NCBI GenBank assembly: GCA_023386045.1
Contig: JAEWKK010000018.1
Location: forward strand, 124,001-188,000
Direction of reading: 5' to 3'
DNA from: Bacteroidota bacterium
GTDB taxonomy: Bacteria > Bacteroidota > Bacteroidia > Chitinophagales > Chitinophagaceae
Length of the DNA stretch: 64,000 bases
The position numbers and the translations under genes are program-made. The stretch's first letter is position 1. Each line of letters starts with the position of its first letter. Shown here piece by piece: positions 16,846 to 25,835 of this stretch. The notes beneath the pieces were generated by a model. The model searched no databases. It saw nothing but the letters and a program-made list of their open reading frames with translations, and was not told the DNA's origin.

Positions 16846-16853
16846 CAAAAATA
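16846..16853 (-). promoter_or_regulatory. -7 element (TATTTTTG) for the membrane M23 peptidase
   Basis: Exact TAnnTTTG on the minus strand, giving a leader of about 70 bases to the ATG at 16769. The leader contains a small hairpin (CCGC/GCGG, about 16824-16837). Confidence 0.45.
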
Positions 16854-16975
16854 AAGGCATCCGGGGCAAAAATCAACCGATTTGTTGGGAAGAGGATCTT
16901 CAGGCAAAAATGATTTTAATGAGTTTCTTCTGAAGATCTTTGGAAATGCCCCATGCAGCACATATCAAATTAATT

Positions 16976-19606
16976 ATGACCAGCGCAGCTATCCGGACAA
17001 AGTTCCTCGAGTTTTTTAAATCAAAAGAACATCATATTGTTCCTTCCGCGCCTATCGTGGTAAAGAATGATCCCACCCTCATGTTTACCAATGCAGGCAT
17101 GAACCAATTCAAGGATTATTTCCTGGGCAACCAGTCATCACCCTGGCCCCGCGTGGCAGATACACAAAAATGCCTGCGCGTAAGCGGAAAGCACAACGAC
17201 CTGGAAGAAGTAGGCGTGGATACATACCATCATACCATGTTTGAAATGCTGGGTAACTGGAGCTTCGGCGATCCTGCCCATCCCGGTAAAGGATATTTTA
17301 AAAAAGAAGCGATTGAATGGAGCTGGGAATTTCTTACATCAGTACTGAATATTCCAAAAGACAGGTTATACGTGACCGTATTTGAAGGCGATGCAAAAGA
17401 AGGACTGCCCAAAGATGAAGAAGCAGCAAATGAATGGAGCAAATGGATCGATACGGAAAGAATATTGCTGGGGAATAAAAAGGATAATTTCTGGGAGATG
17501 GGTGATACTGGTCCCTGTGGACCCTGCACCGAGATCCATGTGGATACCAGGCCAGATGAGGAAATAAAAAGCATCGATGGCAAAACCCTTGTGAATGCTG
17601 ATCATCCACAGGTGATCGAAATCTGGAACAATGTATTCATCCAGTTCAACAGGCTGAAAGATGGTAGCCTCCAGCAATTGCCCGCAAAACATGTGGATAC
17701 AGGAATGGGTTTTGAGCGACTGGTGCGTGTGATACAGGGAAAGACATCCAATTATGACACGGATGTATTTACAGGCACGATCAGTGAGATCGCGAAGCTC
17801 ACAAATAAGGAATACAAGGGCGAAGATTCAAAATCAGATATTGCATTCCGTGTATTATCAGATCATATCAGGGCCATATCATTCACCATTGCTGATGGAC
17901 AACTGCCTTCCAATACCGGTGCCGGTTATGTGATCCGCAGAATCCTTAGGAGAGCCGTACGCTATTATTACTCTTACCTTGATCACCAGCAACCATTATT
18001 ATATAAGCTCGTGCCTGTGATTGCTCGACAGTTCGAAACTGTATTTCCAGAACTGCACCAGCAGGAGAATTTTGTTACCAAGGTAATCCGGGAGGAAGAA
18101 GAATCATTCTTAAGAACACTGGAAAAAGGATTGAAGCGGATTGAAAACATCATTGCAGGTTCTGATAAACTTATTACAGGAGCAGAAGCTTTTGAGTTGA
18201 ATGATACTTATGGATTTCCTCTGGATCTCACCCAGTTGATAGCAGGTGAAAGAGGACTGGAAGTAGACGTTGCAGGATTTAATAAAGAAAGAGAAAAGCA
18301 ACAGGAAAGAGGCAGGAAAGCAGGTGTAATTGATACTGAAGACTGGATTGTTGTTCATGAAGGCAGCGGGAATGAATTTCTTGGATATGACGCGCTTGAA
18401 TCTGAAGCCACCGTTGTAAAGTACAGGAAGGTAAAAGCCAAAGGCAAAGAATCTTACCAGGTGGTATTGGACCGCACTCCTTTTTATGCAGAAAGTGGAG
18501 GACAGGTAGGTGATACAGGTTTTTTACAGATCGGCAGTGAATCCTTTCCAGTGATCGATACCAAAAAGGAAAATGACCTGATCATTCATTTTACCGAAAA
18601 ACTTCCTTCGTCCTTAGAAGGTAAGGTCCTGGCGAAGGTCAATGCTTCCAAAAGAAAAAATACAGCCATACATCATAGTGCCACTCACCTGCTTCATGCA
18701 GCATTGCGTGAGGTTCTGGGCAAGCATGTAACGCAGAAAGGTTCACTCGTGAATGCCGATTACCTGCGTTTTGACTTCTCGCATTTCAGCAGGATGACAG
18801 ATGAAGAGATCTCGAGAGTTGAAGATATTGTGAATGAAAAAATCCGTGAAAATATTCCCGTGATCATCCGTTACCTGCCAAAGGAAGAAGCCATGAAAAC
18901 TGGTGCCATGGCCTTGTTTGGAGAAAAATATGGTGATGTGGTTCGGGTAGTTACTATGGATCCTTCGTATTCCATTGAATTATGCGGAGGAACCCATGTG
19001 GGCTCCACAGGAGAACTGGGTTATTTTAAATTGATCAGTGAAAGCGCGGTGGCTGCAGGTGTTCGGAGGATTGAAGCACTGAGTGGCGAAGTTGCTGCTG
19101 CTTATGTTGAAGATCAAATAAAACTGCTCAACCAGGTAAAAGAAGTTTTCAAAAATCCAAAGGACCTGGTCAAAGCCATCCAGGCGATAACAGATGAAAA
19201 CACTGCGCTGAAGAAACAGCTTGAAAAGATGGAATCAGCACAGCTCAGGGCTCTTGGTGAAGAATTACGTCAGAAAGCTGAATCTATAAATGGTGCCAGC
19301 TTTGTTGGTGCTGTAGTGCAGGTCAATAGCGCTGATGCCTTAAAGAAACTGGCATTTGAACTCAAGCAAAAACTGGAAACTCCGGCCATCGCTTTGGCAG
19401 CTGCCATTGATAACAAGGCAAGTGTGGTTCTGCTTTTTGATGAATCTCTGGTGGCAAAAGGCCTTGATGCATCAGCCCTGATCAGGCAGCAGGTGGCACC
19501 CCTGATCAAAGGCGGCGGTGGAGGCCAGAAAACTCTTGCCACGGCCGGAGGACAGGATATTTCTGCCCTTCATCAGGTAATTCAGGCCGTTAAGGGAGCA
19601 GTTTGA
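16976..19606 (+). CDS. alaS: Alanyl-tRNA synthetase
   Basis: 876 residues from the ATG at 16976 (MTSAAIRTKFLEFFKSKEHH), the usual AlaRS start; upstream in-frame starts at 16940 and 16946 would add up to 12 atypical residues. It charges tRNA-Ala. Class II catalytic core: PTLMFTNAGMNQFKDYFLG, GDTGPCGPCTEIH, and GAGYVIRRILRRAVRY. The editing domain has HHSATHLLHAALR and LCGGTHVGSTGELG (zinc ligands), and the C-Ala domain ends with KGGGGGQKTLATAGG. Length is normal. A near-consensus -7 sequence (GATCTTTG) ends at 16942. Confidence 0.98.
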   Translation: MTSAAIRTKFLEFFKSKEHHIVPSAPIVVKNDPTLMFTNAGMNQFKDYFLGNQSSPWPRVADTQKCLRVSGKHNDLEEVGVDTYHHTMFEMLGNWSFGDPAHPGKGYFKKEAIEWSWEFLTSVLNIPKDRLYVTVFEGDAKEGLPKDEEAANEWSKWIDTERILLGNKKDNFWEMGDTGPCGPCTEIHVDTRPDEEIKSIDGKTLVNADHPQVIEIWNNVFIQFNRLKDGSLQQLPAKHVDTGMGFERLVRVIQGKTSNYDTDVFTGTISEIAKLTNKEYKGEDSKSDIAFRVLSDHIRAISFTIADGQLPSNTGAGYVIRRILRRAVRYYYSYLDHQQPLLYKLVPVIARQFETVFPELHQQENFVTKVIREEEESFLRTLEKGLKRIENIIAGSDKLITGAEAFELNDTYGFPLDLTQLIAGERGLEVDVAGFNKEREKQQERGRKAGVIDTEDWIVVHEGSGNEFLGYDALESEATVVKYRKVKAKGKESYQVVLDRTPFYAESGGQVGDTGFLQIGSESFPVIDTKKENDLIIHFTEKLPSSLEGKVLAKVNASKRKNTAIHHSATHLLHAALREVLGKHVTQKGSLVNADYLRFDFSHFSRMTDEEISRVEDIVNEKIRENIPVIIRYLPKEEAMKTGAMALFGEKYGDVVRVVTMDPSYSIELCGGTHVGSTGELGYFKLISESAVAAGVRRIEALSGEVAAAYVEDQIKLLNQVKEVFKNPKDLVKAIQAITDENTALKKQLEKMESAQLRALGEELRQKAESINGASFVGAVVQVNSADALKKLAFELKQKLETPAIALAAAIDNKASVVLLFDESLVAKGLDASALIRQQVAPLIKGGGGGQKTLATAGGQDISALHQVIQAVKGAV

Positions 19607-19659
19607 GCCTTCCAGCATTTTAACATTTGCGAAGCTTTTCGTAATTAGAATTTTCCCTC

Positions 19660-19667
19660 TATATTTG
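19660..19667 (+). promoter_or_regulatory. -7 element (TATATTTG) for the double-PDZ gene
   Basis: Exact TAnnTTTG, giving a leader of about 35 bases to the ATG at 19708. Confidence 0.5.
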
Positions 19668-19707
19668 ATCTACGAAATTTAACGTAGTCAATAAAATCGC
19701 TTTGTTT

Positions 19708-20712
19708 ATGAAACAAGTTATCAGCAAAAGGTTAGTGATCGCCGCTCTTGCGATGTTAACCGTACCATCTTCTCTGCTGGCGCAAAAAGAGAAAGAAAAA
19801 GAGAAAGATAAAAAAGATGTTCAGCAGATCATTATCACCCGTTCAGGAGATAAAAATGAAAAGATGACCATCGAAGTAAACGGTGATAAGGTAACCGTAA
19901 ACGGAAAGGATATTAAAGACCTGAAGGATGTGAATGTTCGGGTGAATACCCTGAATGGAAACAGTTTTTACAGGGTTGCTCCCGGACAAATAGGTGGTGT
20001 ATGGAGCTTTGATCACAACGATGACCATATGTCACTTTTTAACGAGGATGAGAATAGGGCAATGCTGGGTGTGAATACTGAAGACGATGACAAAGGTGCA
20101 ATGATTGAAAATATAACAGAAGGAAGTGCAGCTGAAAAAGCCGGACTTAAAAAAGGTGATATCATCACCAAAGTGGGTGATGATAAAATTAAAGACGCTG
20201 ATGATCTTACAGAGGCTATCAGTAAACGTAAACCTGGAGAAAAAGTTACCATCAACTACCTGAGAGATGGGAAAGAGCAAAAAGTAAATACAGAATTAGG
20301 AAAATGGAAGGGCATCAGGATGAATGCTATGGCCATGCCACGTCTGGAAGGGATGATGAAGGGCCTCGAAAATATGGATCCAATGGAAATCCCCAGAACA
20401 TTCAATGCGCAGGGTACTTTTATTTTCAGTGGCCGTCCCAGGCTGGGATTATCCATCCAGGATACAGATGATGGCAAGGGAGTAAAAGTCCTGGAGGTAG
20501 ACGATGAAAGCAATGCCGCCAAAGCAGGTATTCAAAAAGATGATATCATCATGAGTATTGACGATAAGGAGATCAAAGGAACTGAAGATGTGATGCGTAC
20601 GCTGAGAGAAAATAAGGACAAATACAATTTCAACTTCAAAGTTCAGCGTGGAGGAAAGATGCAAACCATTGAAGTGAAGTTCCCAAAAAAACTGAAAACA
20701 GCAGACCTGTAA
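19708..20712 (+). CDS. Secreted double-PDZ protein without a protease domain
   Basis: 334 residues from ATG 19708 (a TTG six bases earlier is less likely). A signal peptide (MKQVISKRLVIAALAMLTVPSSLLAQ) is followed by a Lys/Glu-rich stretch, then two PDZ domains. PDZ1 at about 115-195 contains MLGVNTEDDDKGAMIENI and AAEKAGLKKGDIITKVGDDKI. PDZ2 at about 245-325 contains RLGLSIQDTDDGKGVKVLEV and AAKAGIQKDDIIMSIDDKEI. No trypsin-like, HtrA or S41 catalytic region is present, so it is a binding protein or scaffold in the periplasm. Such PDZ-only proteins can assist DegP-like proteases; here that is inference. A strong terminator follows. Confidence 0.88.
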   Translation: MKQVISKRLVIAALAMLTVPSSLLAQKEKEKEKDKKDVQQIIITRSGDKNEKMTIEVNGDKVTVNGKDIKDLKDVNVRVNTLNGNSFYRVAPGQIGGVWSFDHNDDHMSLFNEDENRAMLGVNTEDDDKGAMIENITEGSAAEKAGLKKGDIITKVGDDKIKDADDLTEAISKRKPGEKVTINYLRDGKEQKVNTELGKWKGIRMNAMAMPRLEGMMKGLENMDPMEIPRTFNAQGTFIFSGRPRLGLSIQDTDDGKGVKVLEVDDESNAAKAGIQKDDIIMSIDDKEIKGTEDVMRTLRENKDKYNFNFKVQRGGKMQTIEVKFPKKLKTADL

Positions 20713-20747
20713 AACAGCGTTCAAGTTTTTCTTAATAGTTCTATATG

Positions 20748-20777
20748 AAAAAACCCGGTTTATCAAGACCGGGTTTT
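20748..20777 (+). terminator. Bidirectional-looking intrinsic terminator between PDZ gene and gatB
   Basis: AAAAAACCCGGT and ACCGGGTTTTTT form a 12-bp stem around a TTTATCAAG-type loop, with a T-run on the plus strand. It ends the PDZ transcript and insulates gatB, whose promoter begins 40 bases later. Confidence 0.9.
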
Positions 20778-20817
20778 TTCTTAACCATATCCGATCTGCA
20801 TAAGACCTGTAAAGAAC

Positions 20818-20825
20818 TATTTTTG
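20818..20825 (+). promoter_or_regulatory. -7 element (TATTTTTG) four bases before the gatB start
   Basis: Exact TAnnTTTG with only CCTG between it and the ATG at 20830. Transcription from this element would start at or beside the start codon, so the gatB mRNA is probably leaderless. Confidence 0.6.
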
Positions 20826-20829
20826 CCTG

Positions 20830-22278
20830 ATGCCGGAACAGGATGAATATGAAATCATCATTGGCCTTGAAATACATGCGCAGCTGAACACCCGCACTAA
20901 ATTGTTCTGTGCTGATTCTACGAATTTTGGTTTGGAGCCCAATACACAGACCAGTGTTATTTCCTTAGGTCATCCCGGCACTTTACCGAAACTCAATCGC
21001 GAAGCCATTACTAAAGCGGTTCGACTGGGCCTTGCTACTGAGTGTACAATCATTCAACACAATTATTTTGCCCGCAAAAACTATTTCTATCCTGATCTTC
21101 CCAAAGGATACCAGATTTCACAGCACACCACTCCTATATGCCGCGATGGAAGGTTTTATGTGGAAGCAAATCATAGCAGAAAAGCCATCAGGATCAACCG
21201 CATTCATATGGAAGAAGATGCAGGTAAATCTTCACATGATAATATAGGTGATGACAGCTTTCTTGATTTCAACAGGGCTGGAATGCCCTTGCTGGAGATC
21301 GTAACAGAACCCGACATCAGAGATGCTTCCGAAGCTGCGGCATTTGTAACAGGCATCCGCCAGCTGGTCAGGCATCTTGATGTTTGTGATGGTAATATGG
21401 AGCAGGGTAATCTCAGGTGTGATGTAAATATTTCCGTGAGGCTGAAAGGAGATCAGGAATTAGGAACAAAGGTTGAGATCAAGAATCTCAATTCCATTCG
21501 TTTCATTAAAAAGGCCATTGAATTTGAAAAACAAAGACTGATTGATTTGCATCGCTCAGGCGCAAAGATCCTGCAGGAAACAAGAGGCTTTGATGAACAA
21601 AGTTCCACTACCTATTCTATAAGAGTTAAGGAAGATGAAGATGATTACAGGTATTTTCCCGAGCCTGATCTTCCTCCATTTTATATCCGTGATGAAGTGA
21701 TAGAAAACATCCGTAATTCAATGCCTCCACTTCATGAAGAAATAAAAAATATTTTGCATGAGCAATATGGTCTCACCTCCTATGACAGCGAACAGCTAAG
21801 TAGTGATATGGAACTCTACCAGCTATTCCTTCAACTTACTGAACATACTTCCCAATTCAAATCTGCAGCTAACTGGATCATTGGTCCTGTCAGAAATTAT
21901 TTCTCTGCCAACGAAATCCCGCCTGAAGAAGCGTCGATTCCATTAAAAAGCCTGGCAGAAATAATCCGTCTTACAGAAAATGGAAGGATCAGCTATAATG
22001 TTGCGGTTCAGAAAGTTTTCCCCGACCTCCTCAAAGATCCTTTGTTAAATATTGAAGACCATATTGCAGAAAAAGGATGGTTTATCCAAACTTCGCATGT
22101 AGAACTGGATCAGTGGATCAATCAATCGTTAGAAACACATGCTGGTAAAATTGCTGATTATCGAAAAGGCAAAAAAGGTTTGCTCAGCTTATTTGTTGGA
22201 GAAGTGATGAAACTTTCCGGCGGAACTGCTGATGCGCAACTGGTGACGGAAAAAATAAAAGAAAAATTAAAACCCTGA
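20830..22278 (+). CDS. gatB: Asp/Glu-tRNA amidotransferase subunit B
   Basis: 482 residues. With GatA and GatC it converts Glu-tRNA(Gln) or Asp-tRNA(Asn) to the amide form. The start reads YEIIIGLEIHAQLNTRTKLFC, followed by KNYFYPDLPKGYQISQ, EDAGKSSHD, DFNRAGMPLLEIVTEPD and RCDVNISVR, all GatB hallmarks. The C-terminal YqeY-like tail domain ends with GKIADYRKGKKGLLSLFVGEVMK. gatA and gatC are not nearby, as is common. The next gene starts one base after the stop (TGA-A-ATG), so the two are probably co-transcribed. Confidence 0.97.
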   Translation: MPEQDEYEIIIGLEIHAQLNTRTKLFCADSTNFGLEPNTQTSVISLGHPGTLPKLNREAITKAVRLGLATECTIIQHNYFARKNYFYPDLPKGYQISQHTTPICRDGRFYVEANHSRKAIRINRIHMEEDAGKSSHDNIGDDSFLDFNRAGMPLLEIVTEPDIRDASEAAAFVTGIRQLVRHLDVCDGNMEQGNLRCDVNISVRLKGDQELGTKVEIKNLNSIRFIKKAIEFEKQRLIDLHRSGAKILQETRGFDEQSSTTYSIRVKEDEDDYRYFPEPDLPPFYIRDEVIENIRNSMPPLHEEIKNILHEQYGLTSYDSEQLSSDMELYQLFLQLTEHTSQFKSAANWIIGPVRNYFSANEIPPEEASIPLKSLAEIIRLTENGRISYNVAVQKVFPDLLKDPLLNIEDHIAEKGWFIQTSHVELDQWINQSLETHAGKIADYRKGKKGLLSLFVGEVMKLSGGTADAQLVTEKIKEKLKP

Positions 22279-22279
22279 A

Positions 22280-23416
22280 ATGAAGAATTCCATTTATTTC
22301 CTGTTAGTTCTTGCTCTACTCTCCTGTGAGAACAAAAAGGATAAAAGCTTTACAGTTGAAGGACAGGTAAAAAATGCCAATGGAGCTACTATTTACCTGG
22401 AGTTGAATACAGCCGAAAGCAGACCACTAATTGTTGATTCTTCCAGGCTGGATGCAGATGGAAAATTTGTTATGAAAAGCGAAGTGCCGGAAGAGTCCTT
22501 ATTCAGTTTGCGCACGAATCAAAGTCCTTTTCCTTTTGCAATCCTTATCAATGATGCGAAATCAATTAATGTAAATGCGGATCTGGCCAGTCCGGAGAAT
22601 AATTATACTGTTAAGGGTTCAGAAGCCAGCCAGGCGATAATCAATTTCGAAACTTCATTGAGAAACAGTGCTCAATCCCTGTTTTCCATCAAAAAAAAGA
22701 TCGACAGTCTTAATGGTCTCACACCTACTGATAGTTTTTCCATTCAACAAAAAGACAGTATGGTGAATACGGTTTTCAGCAATTACGAAACCGCAGCCTC
22801 AGAACTGAAAAGCAAGGCCCTGAAAACTATAGAGGAAAGCAAAAGTCCAATGTTTGTTTTATATGCACTAGGTTCCTACCAGGTCAGAAGTAGAGAAGTT
22901 GGTGAATCAGGATTGACACAAACAGAAATCGCCGGCATTTTAAATCAGACTTCCACAAAATTTCCGGAACACCTTGCATTAAATGAACAAAAGAAAAAAC
23001 TGGGATCGAATAAAGCTCCGGAATTTTCACTACCCGATACAAGCGGAAAGATGGTTTCGCTTTCATCCTTCAGGGGGAAATATGTGCTGGTAGATTTCTG
23101 GGCCAGCTGGTGCAAGCCATGCAGGATGGAGAATCCGAATATTGTTGCCAACTACAATGAATTCAGGGATAAAAATTTTACAATACTTGGCGTTTCTCTT
23201 GACAAGGATAAGGCATCATGGATGCAGGCCATCAAAGCGGATGGGTTAGCCTGGACACATATCAGCGACCTTCAATACTGGAACAGTGCCGCAGCACAGC
23301 TCTATGGCGTGAATAGTATCCCGTATAATGTATTGGTAGATCCGGAAGGAAGGATCATTGCAGAAGGGCTACATGGTGCAGAATTGGGAAATACTTTAAG
23401 AAGGATATTGAAATAA
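22280..23416 (+). CDS. TlpA-like thiol-disulfide lipoprotein with DUF4369-type N-terminus
   Basis: 378 residues. The lipobox LALLSC places the lipidated Cys at residue 16. Residues ~25-120 form a beta-rich domain of the DUF4369 kind (SFTVEGQVKNANGATIYLELN). A helical linker follows, and from about 245 a TlpA/AhpC-TSA domain: APEFSLPDTSGKMVSLSSFRG, then VDFWASWCKPCRMENP with an intact C-x-x-C. It should act as a membrane-attached periplasmic disulfide reductase. The ATG lies one base past the gatB stop, an odd pairing of translation and envelope redox genes. A bidirectional terminator follows. Confidence 0.92.
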   Translation: MKNSIYFLLVLALLSCENKKDKSFTVEGQVKNANGATIYLELNTAESRPLIVDSSRLDADGKFVMKSEVPEESLFSLRTNQSPFPFAILINDAKSINVNADLASPENNYTVKGSEASQAIINFETSLRNSAQSLFSIKKKIDSLNGLTPTDSFSIQQKDSMVNTVFSNYETAASELKSKALKTIEESKSPMFVLYALGSYQVRSREVGESGLTQTEIAGILNQTSTKFPEHLALNEQKKKLGSNKAPEFSLPDTSGKMVSLSSFRGKYVLVDFWASWCKPCRMENPNIVANYNEFRDKNFTILGVSLDKDKASWMQAIKADGLAWTHISDLQYWNSAAAQLYGVNSIPYNVLVDPEGRIIAEGLHGAELGNTLRRILK

Positions 23417-23505
23417 AAATAGAGTAAGCCAGATGATGTTTTGATTCATCTATTTTTTTGGGAAGCATTCAAACATCATGAATTGATAATATTTTCTGAA
23501 GTGCA

Positions 23506-23546
23506 GAAAAAATAAAGCCATCCTTTCGAGATGGCTTTATTTTTTA
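23506..23546. terminator. Bidirectional terminator between TlpA-like gene and SusCD locus
   Basis: AAATAAAGCCATC and GATGGCTTTATTT make a long perfect stem around CTTTCGA, with A-run and T-run on either side. It serves the convergent genes ending at 23416 (plus) and 23559 (minus). Confidence 0.9.
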
Positions 23547-23558
23547 TAGAAATCAGAA

Positions 23559-24302
23559 TCAATAATTAGCAAGAGAACCTATGCTAAGTGGAACAGATTT
23601 GGCACCGCCCCTTACAAAAAACGTATAAATTCTTCCTGCGGTTAATGTAGATGTTGCAGAGAGAACTACGGTTTGTGTACCAGCCTGTTTTACCTTGATG
23701 GTATAAGATCCGGCGGGACCTGATACAAATTTTGACAAGGCAGTAATATCAGGATTACTGATATTGGCGATGTAAGAAAGATTGCTGATGGTAACACTGT
23801 CAGGACCACTGGCTCTTAAAAAAGTTACATCCACTGCTCCTGTTGTTGGTGCGGCGTGAATAGCCCTGAATTTTACCTGGCCTGTAGCAGGCACGGTCAA
23901 ATCATCAACCAGTCGAACCGCTTTTAATTTACCATTGAGCACCGTATCTGTAACAACATAAGTATAGGCCCTGCCCTGTTCAAAATTGTCATTAACATCT
24001 ATGAGGCTGTTTGTTTTTGCAGTATCAGTTGATACTTTTATATTATGTTGACCTTCATATATGCTCAGGTAATATGTTGAGGCACCTGGGACAGAAACAG
24101 TAGTGCTACCATAATTAAGACGGGTCTGGCTTCTTACAAGTCCATCAACCAGCACATCTACTGTGGGCGAACCCGGAGCAACATTAGTTACAGAAATGCT
24201 TGACAGGCCATCTGGAATGTACTCTTTTGGCTTACAGCCAACAAAGAATACCCCGGTGGCACCAAACAAAATGATTTTAGAAATTATTTTTTGGAAACTC
24301 AT
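23559..24302 (-). CDS. DUF4397-domain surface lipoprotein
   Basis: 247 residues. The lipobox FFVGCKPKE puts the lipid on Cys23. The body contains two DUF4397-type beta units: SISVTNVAPGSPTVDVLVDG near residue 35 and KFRAIHAAPTTGAVDVTFL near 145, each with the V-x-[AN]-A-P pattern. It is the third gene of a SusC-SusD-lipoprotein cassette, 31 bases after susD. By position it is probably a surface-exposed ligand-binding accessory to the transporter, like SusE/F (inference). No enzyme motif is present. Confidence 0.85.
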   Translation of the reverse strand: MSFQKIISKIILFGATGVFFVGCKPKEYIPDGLSSISVTNVAPGSPTVDVLVDGLVRSQTRLNYGSTTVSVPGASTYYLSIYEGQHNIKVSTDTAKTNSLIDVNDNFEQGRAYTYVVTDTVLNGKLKAVRLVDDLTVPATGQVKFRAIHAAPTTGAVDVTFLRASGPDSVTISNLSYIANISNPDITALSKFVSGPAGSYTIKVKQAGTQTVVLSATSTLTAGRIYTFFVRGGAKSVPLSIGSLANY

Positions 24303-24333
24303 AATAGTAGGTTTACTTCATTTCGTAATAAGA

Positions 24334-25782
24334 TCAATAACCTGGATTTTGCTGCATTAAAGGATTTGCTTTCATTTCAGGATCAGGAATTGGCAGGGTA
24401 AACCTGAAATGTCCTGCAGGCAAAGTAGCAGCTGCCGGTGTTGGTGCATCTATACCAGTACGAACAACAGGCAAGCCTCTTCTTTTCAAATCCCAGAATC
24501 TATGTCCTTCAAATGGAAGTTCTTTAAAGCGCTCCAGCATAATTGCATCGATGGCTTCCTGCTTGCTTGTAAATGTTACCGGAGTATAACCGGTGATCCT
24601 GTTTGCACGCAAGGTATTAATATCAGATTCAGCACTGTTGCTGCCGGAAATACTTCCCAGCTCTGCACGAGCTTCGGCACGGATCAGATACATCTCTGCT
24701 GTTCTCAGCACTTTGGCATCAGCAACATTTTCATTTGCGGTACCATATCCTGTTCCGGCATATTTCTGAACGATTCGTGGCTGGCGTCCTGCAGCAGTTA
24801 AAAGGGGTTCGCTTTTCAGAAAGCTGCTGAAGCGAACATCATTCACCTGGTCGTAACTGTTCCAGAGGGCATCAGTTGGAATCCATACTACAGTTCCAAT
24901 GTTTGTTGAACTCGCAGAAACACCGCGGAACAACGATCCCAATCTTCCACCTACGACGTTTGTTTTTTTCAGCTTGAATGCTGATTCGGCATTGCTAACA
25001 TCAAAATCACCTGAACGCTGCCATATTCCCGGGAAGGTAGCAATATTAGCCAGTGGTATTGCATTGATAAACTCTGTGCTGTAAGTCACTGCATTGGTCC
25101 AGTCGCGCATATACAGGGCAATTCTTGCCTGCAAACCGGAAACCGCCAGCCTGTTAGCTCTGAATACATCTGCAAGACTGTTAGGCAAAAGCCCCTTAGC
25201 TTCTGTCAGATCGGCTTTGATTTTAGAAAAATATGGCGCCATTTCAATTCTTGCCTGTGGTTTTATAGATGGCTCATCCATGTAGGGCATGCCAAGACCT
25301 GTTGGAGAATAAACATCACAATAAAAACGGAACAGTTCAAAATGCGCATAGGCACGAAGGAATAATGCTTCACCTCTCAACCTGGATTTCAGGTTATTGT
25401 CTCCAGTTCGTGTAGAATCTGCATTGGGTAAGGCGCCCAGTACACGGTTGGCCCTGTCAATAACTGCATACATGGGAGAAAGTGCAACGAAATTATCCCT
25501 GATGGTTACATCTGTTGTTCCATATTGCCATTCATGGGTAGTAGCTGCATTATAAAATTCGGGTGACTTCCTAACTTCATCTGCGAAATAACTATTGAGA
25601 AGAATTCCCATCTCAACGTTCACACCCGCATAAGCACCAATGATGGCCTGCTCATTATTCTCAACTGTTTTAAGAGCAACATCACCACCAATAAAATCAG
25701 TCTCTTTGATCTCGATGACCTTCTTGCAGGAAAACAGTGCAAGAAAAGCCGACCAGATAAAAAACAATTTATAAATTTTCAT
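24334..25782 (-). CDS. SusD/RagB-family outer-membrane lipoprotein (cassette A)
   Basis: 482 residues. The lipobox LALFSCKK puts the lipid on Cys19. TPR-like helices of SusD are visible: EALFLRAYAHFELFRFYCDVY near residue 140, and the C-terminal RTAEMYLIRAEARAELG, RFKELPFEGHRFWDLKRRGL, ending PIPDPEMKANPLMQQNPGY, the standard SusD C-terminus. It forms the lid over the SusC pore and binds the oligomeric nutrient at the cell surface. The gap to the upstream susC is 53 bases. Ligand not deducible. Confidence 0.95.
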   Translation of the reverse strand: MKIYKLFFIWSAFLALFSCKKVIEIKETDFIGGDVALKTVENNEQAIIGAYAGVNVEMGILLNSYFADEVRKSPEFYNAATTHEWQYGTTDVTIRDNFVALSPMYAVIDRANRVLGALPNADSTRTGDNNLKSRLRGEALFLRAYAHFELFRFYCDVYSPTGLGMPYMDEPSIKPQARIEMAPYFSKIKADLTEAKGLLPNSLADVFRANRLAVSGLQARIALYMRDWTNAVTYSTEFINAIPLANIATFPGIWQRSGDFDVSNAESAFKLKKTNVVGGRLGSLFRGVSASSTNIGTVVWIPTDALWNSYDQVNDVRFSSFLKSEPLLTAAGRQPRIVQKYAGTGYGTANENVADAKVLRTAEMYLIRAEARAELGSISGSNSAESDINTLRANRITGYTPVTFTSKQEAIDAIMLERFKELPFEGHRFWDLKRRGLPVVRTGIDAPTPAAATLPAGHFRFTLPIPDPEMKANPLMQQNPGY

Positions 25783-25835
25783 TTCTAGCTTTTTTATTTA
25801 TTAAGAATACGTCTACCGCAATTGGTCTGTTCAAT

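Noticed and set aside
16940..16975. Upstream in-frame starts for alaS
   Set aside because: They add residues not expected for AlaRS and lie at or next to a promoter-like CTTTG sequence; ATG 16976 gives the standard N-terminus.
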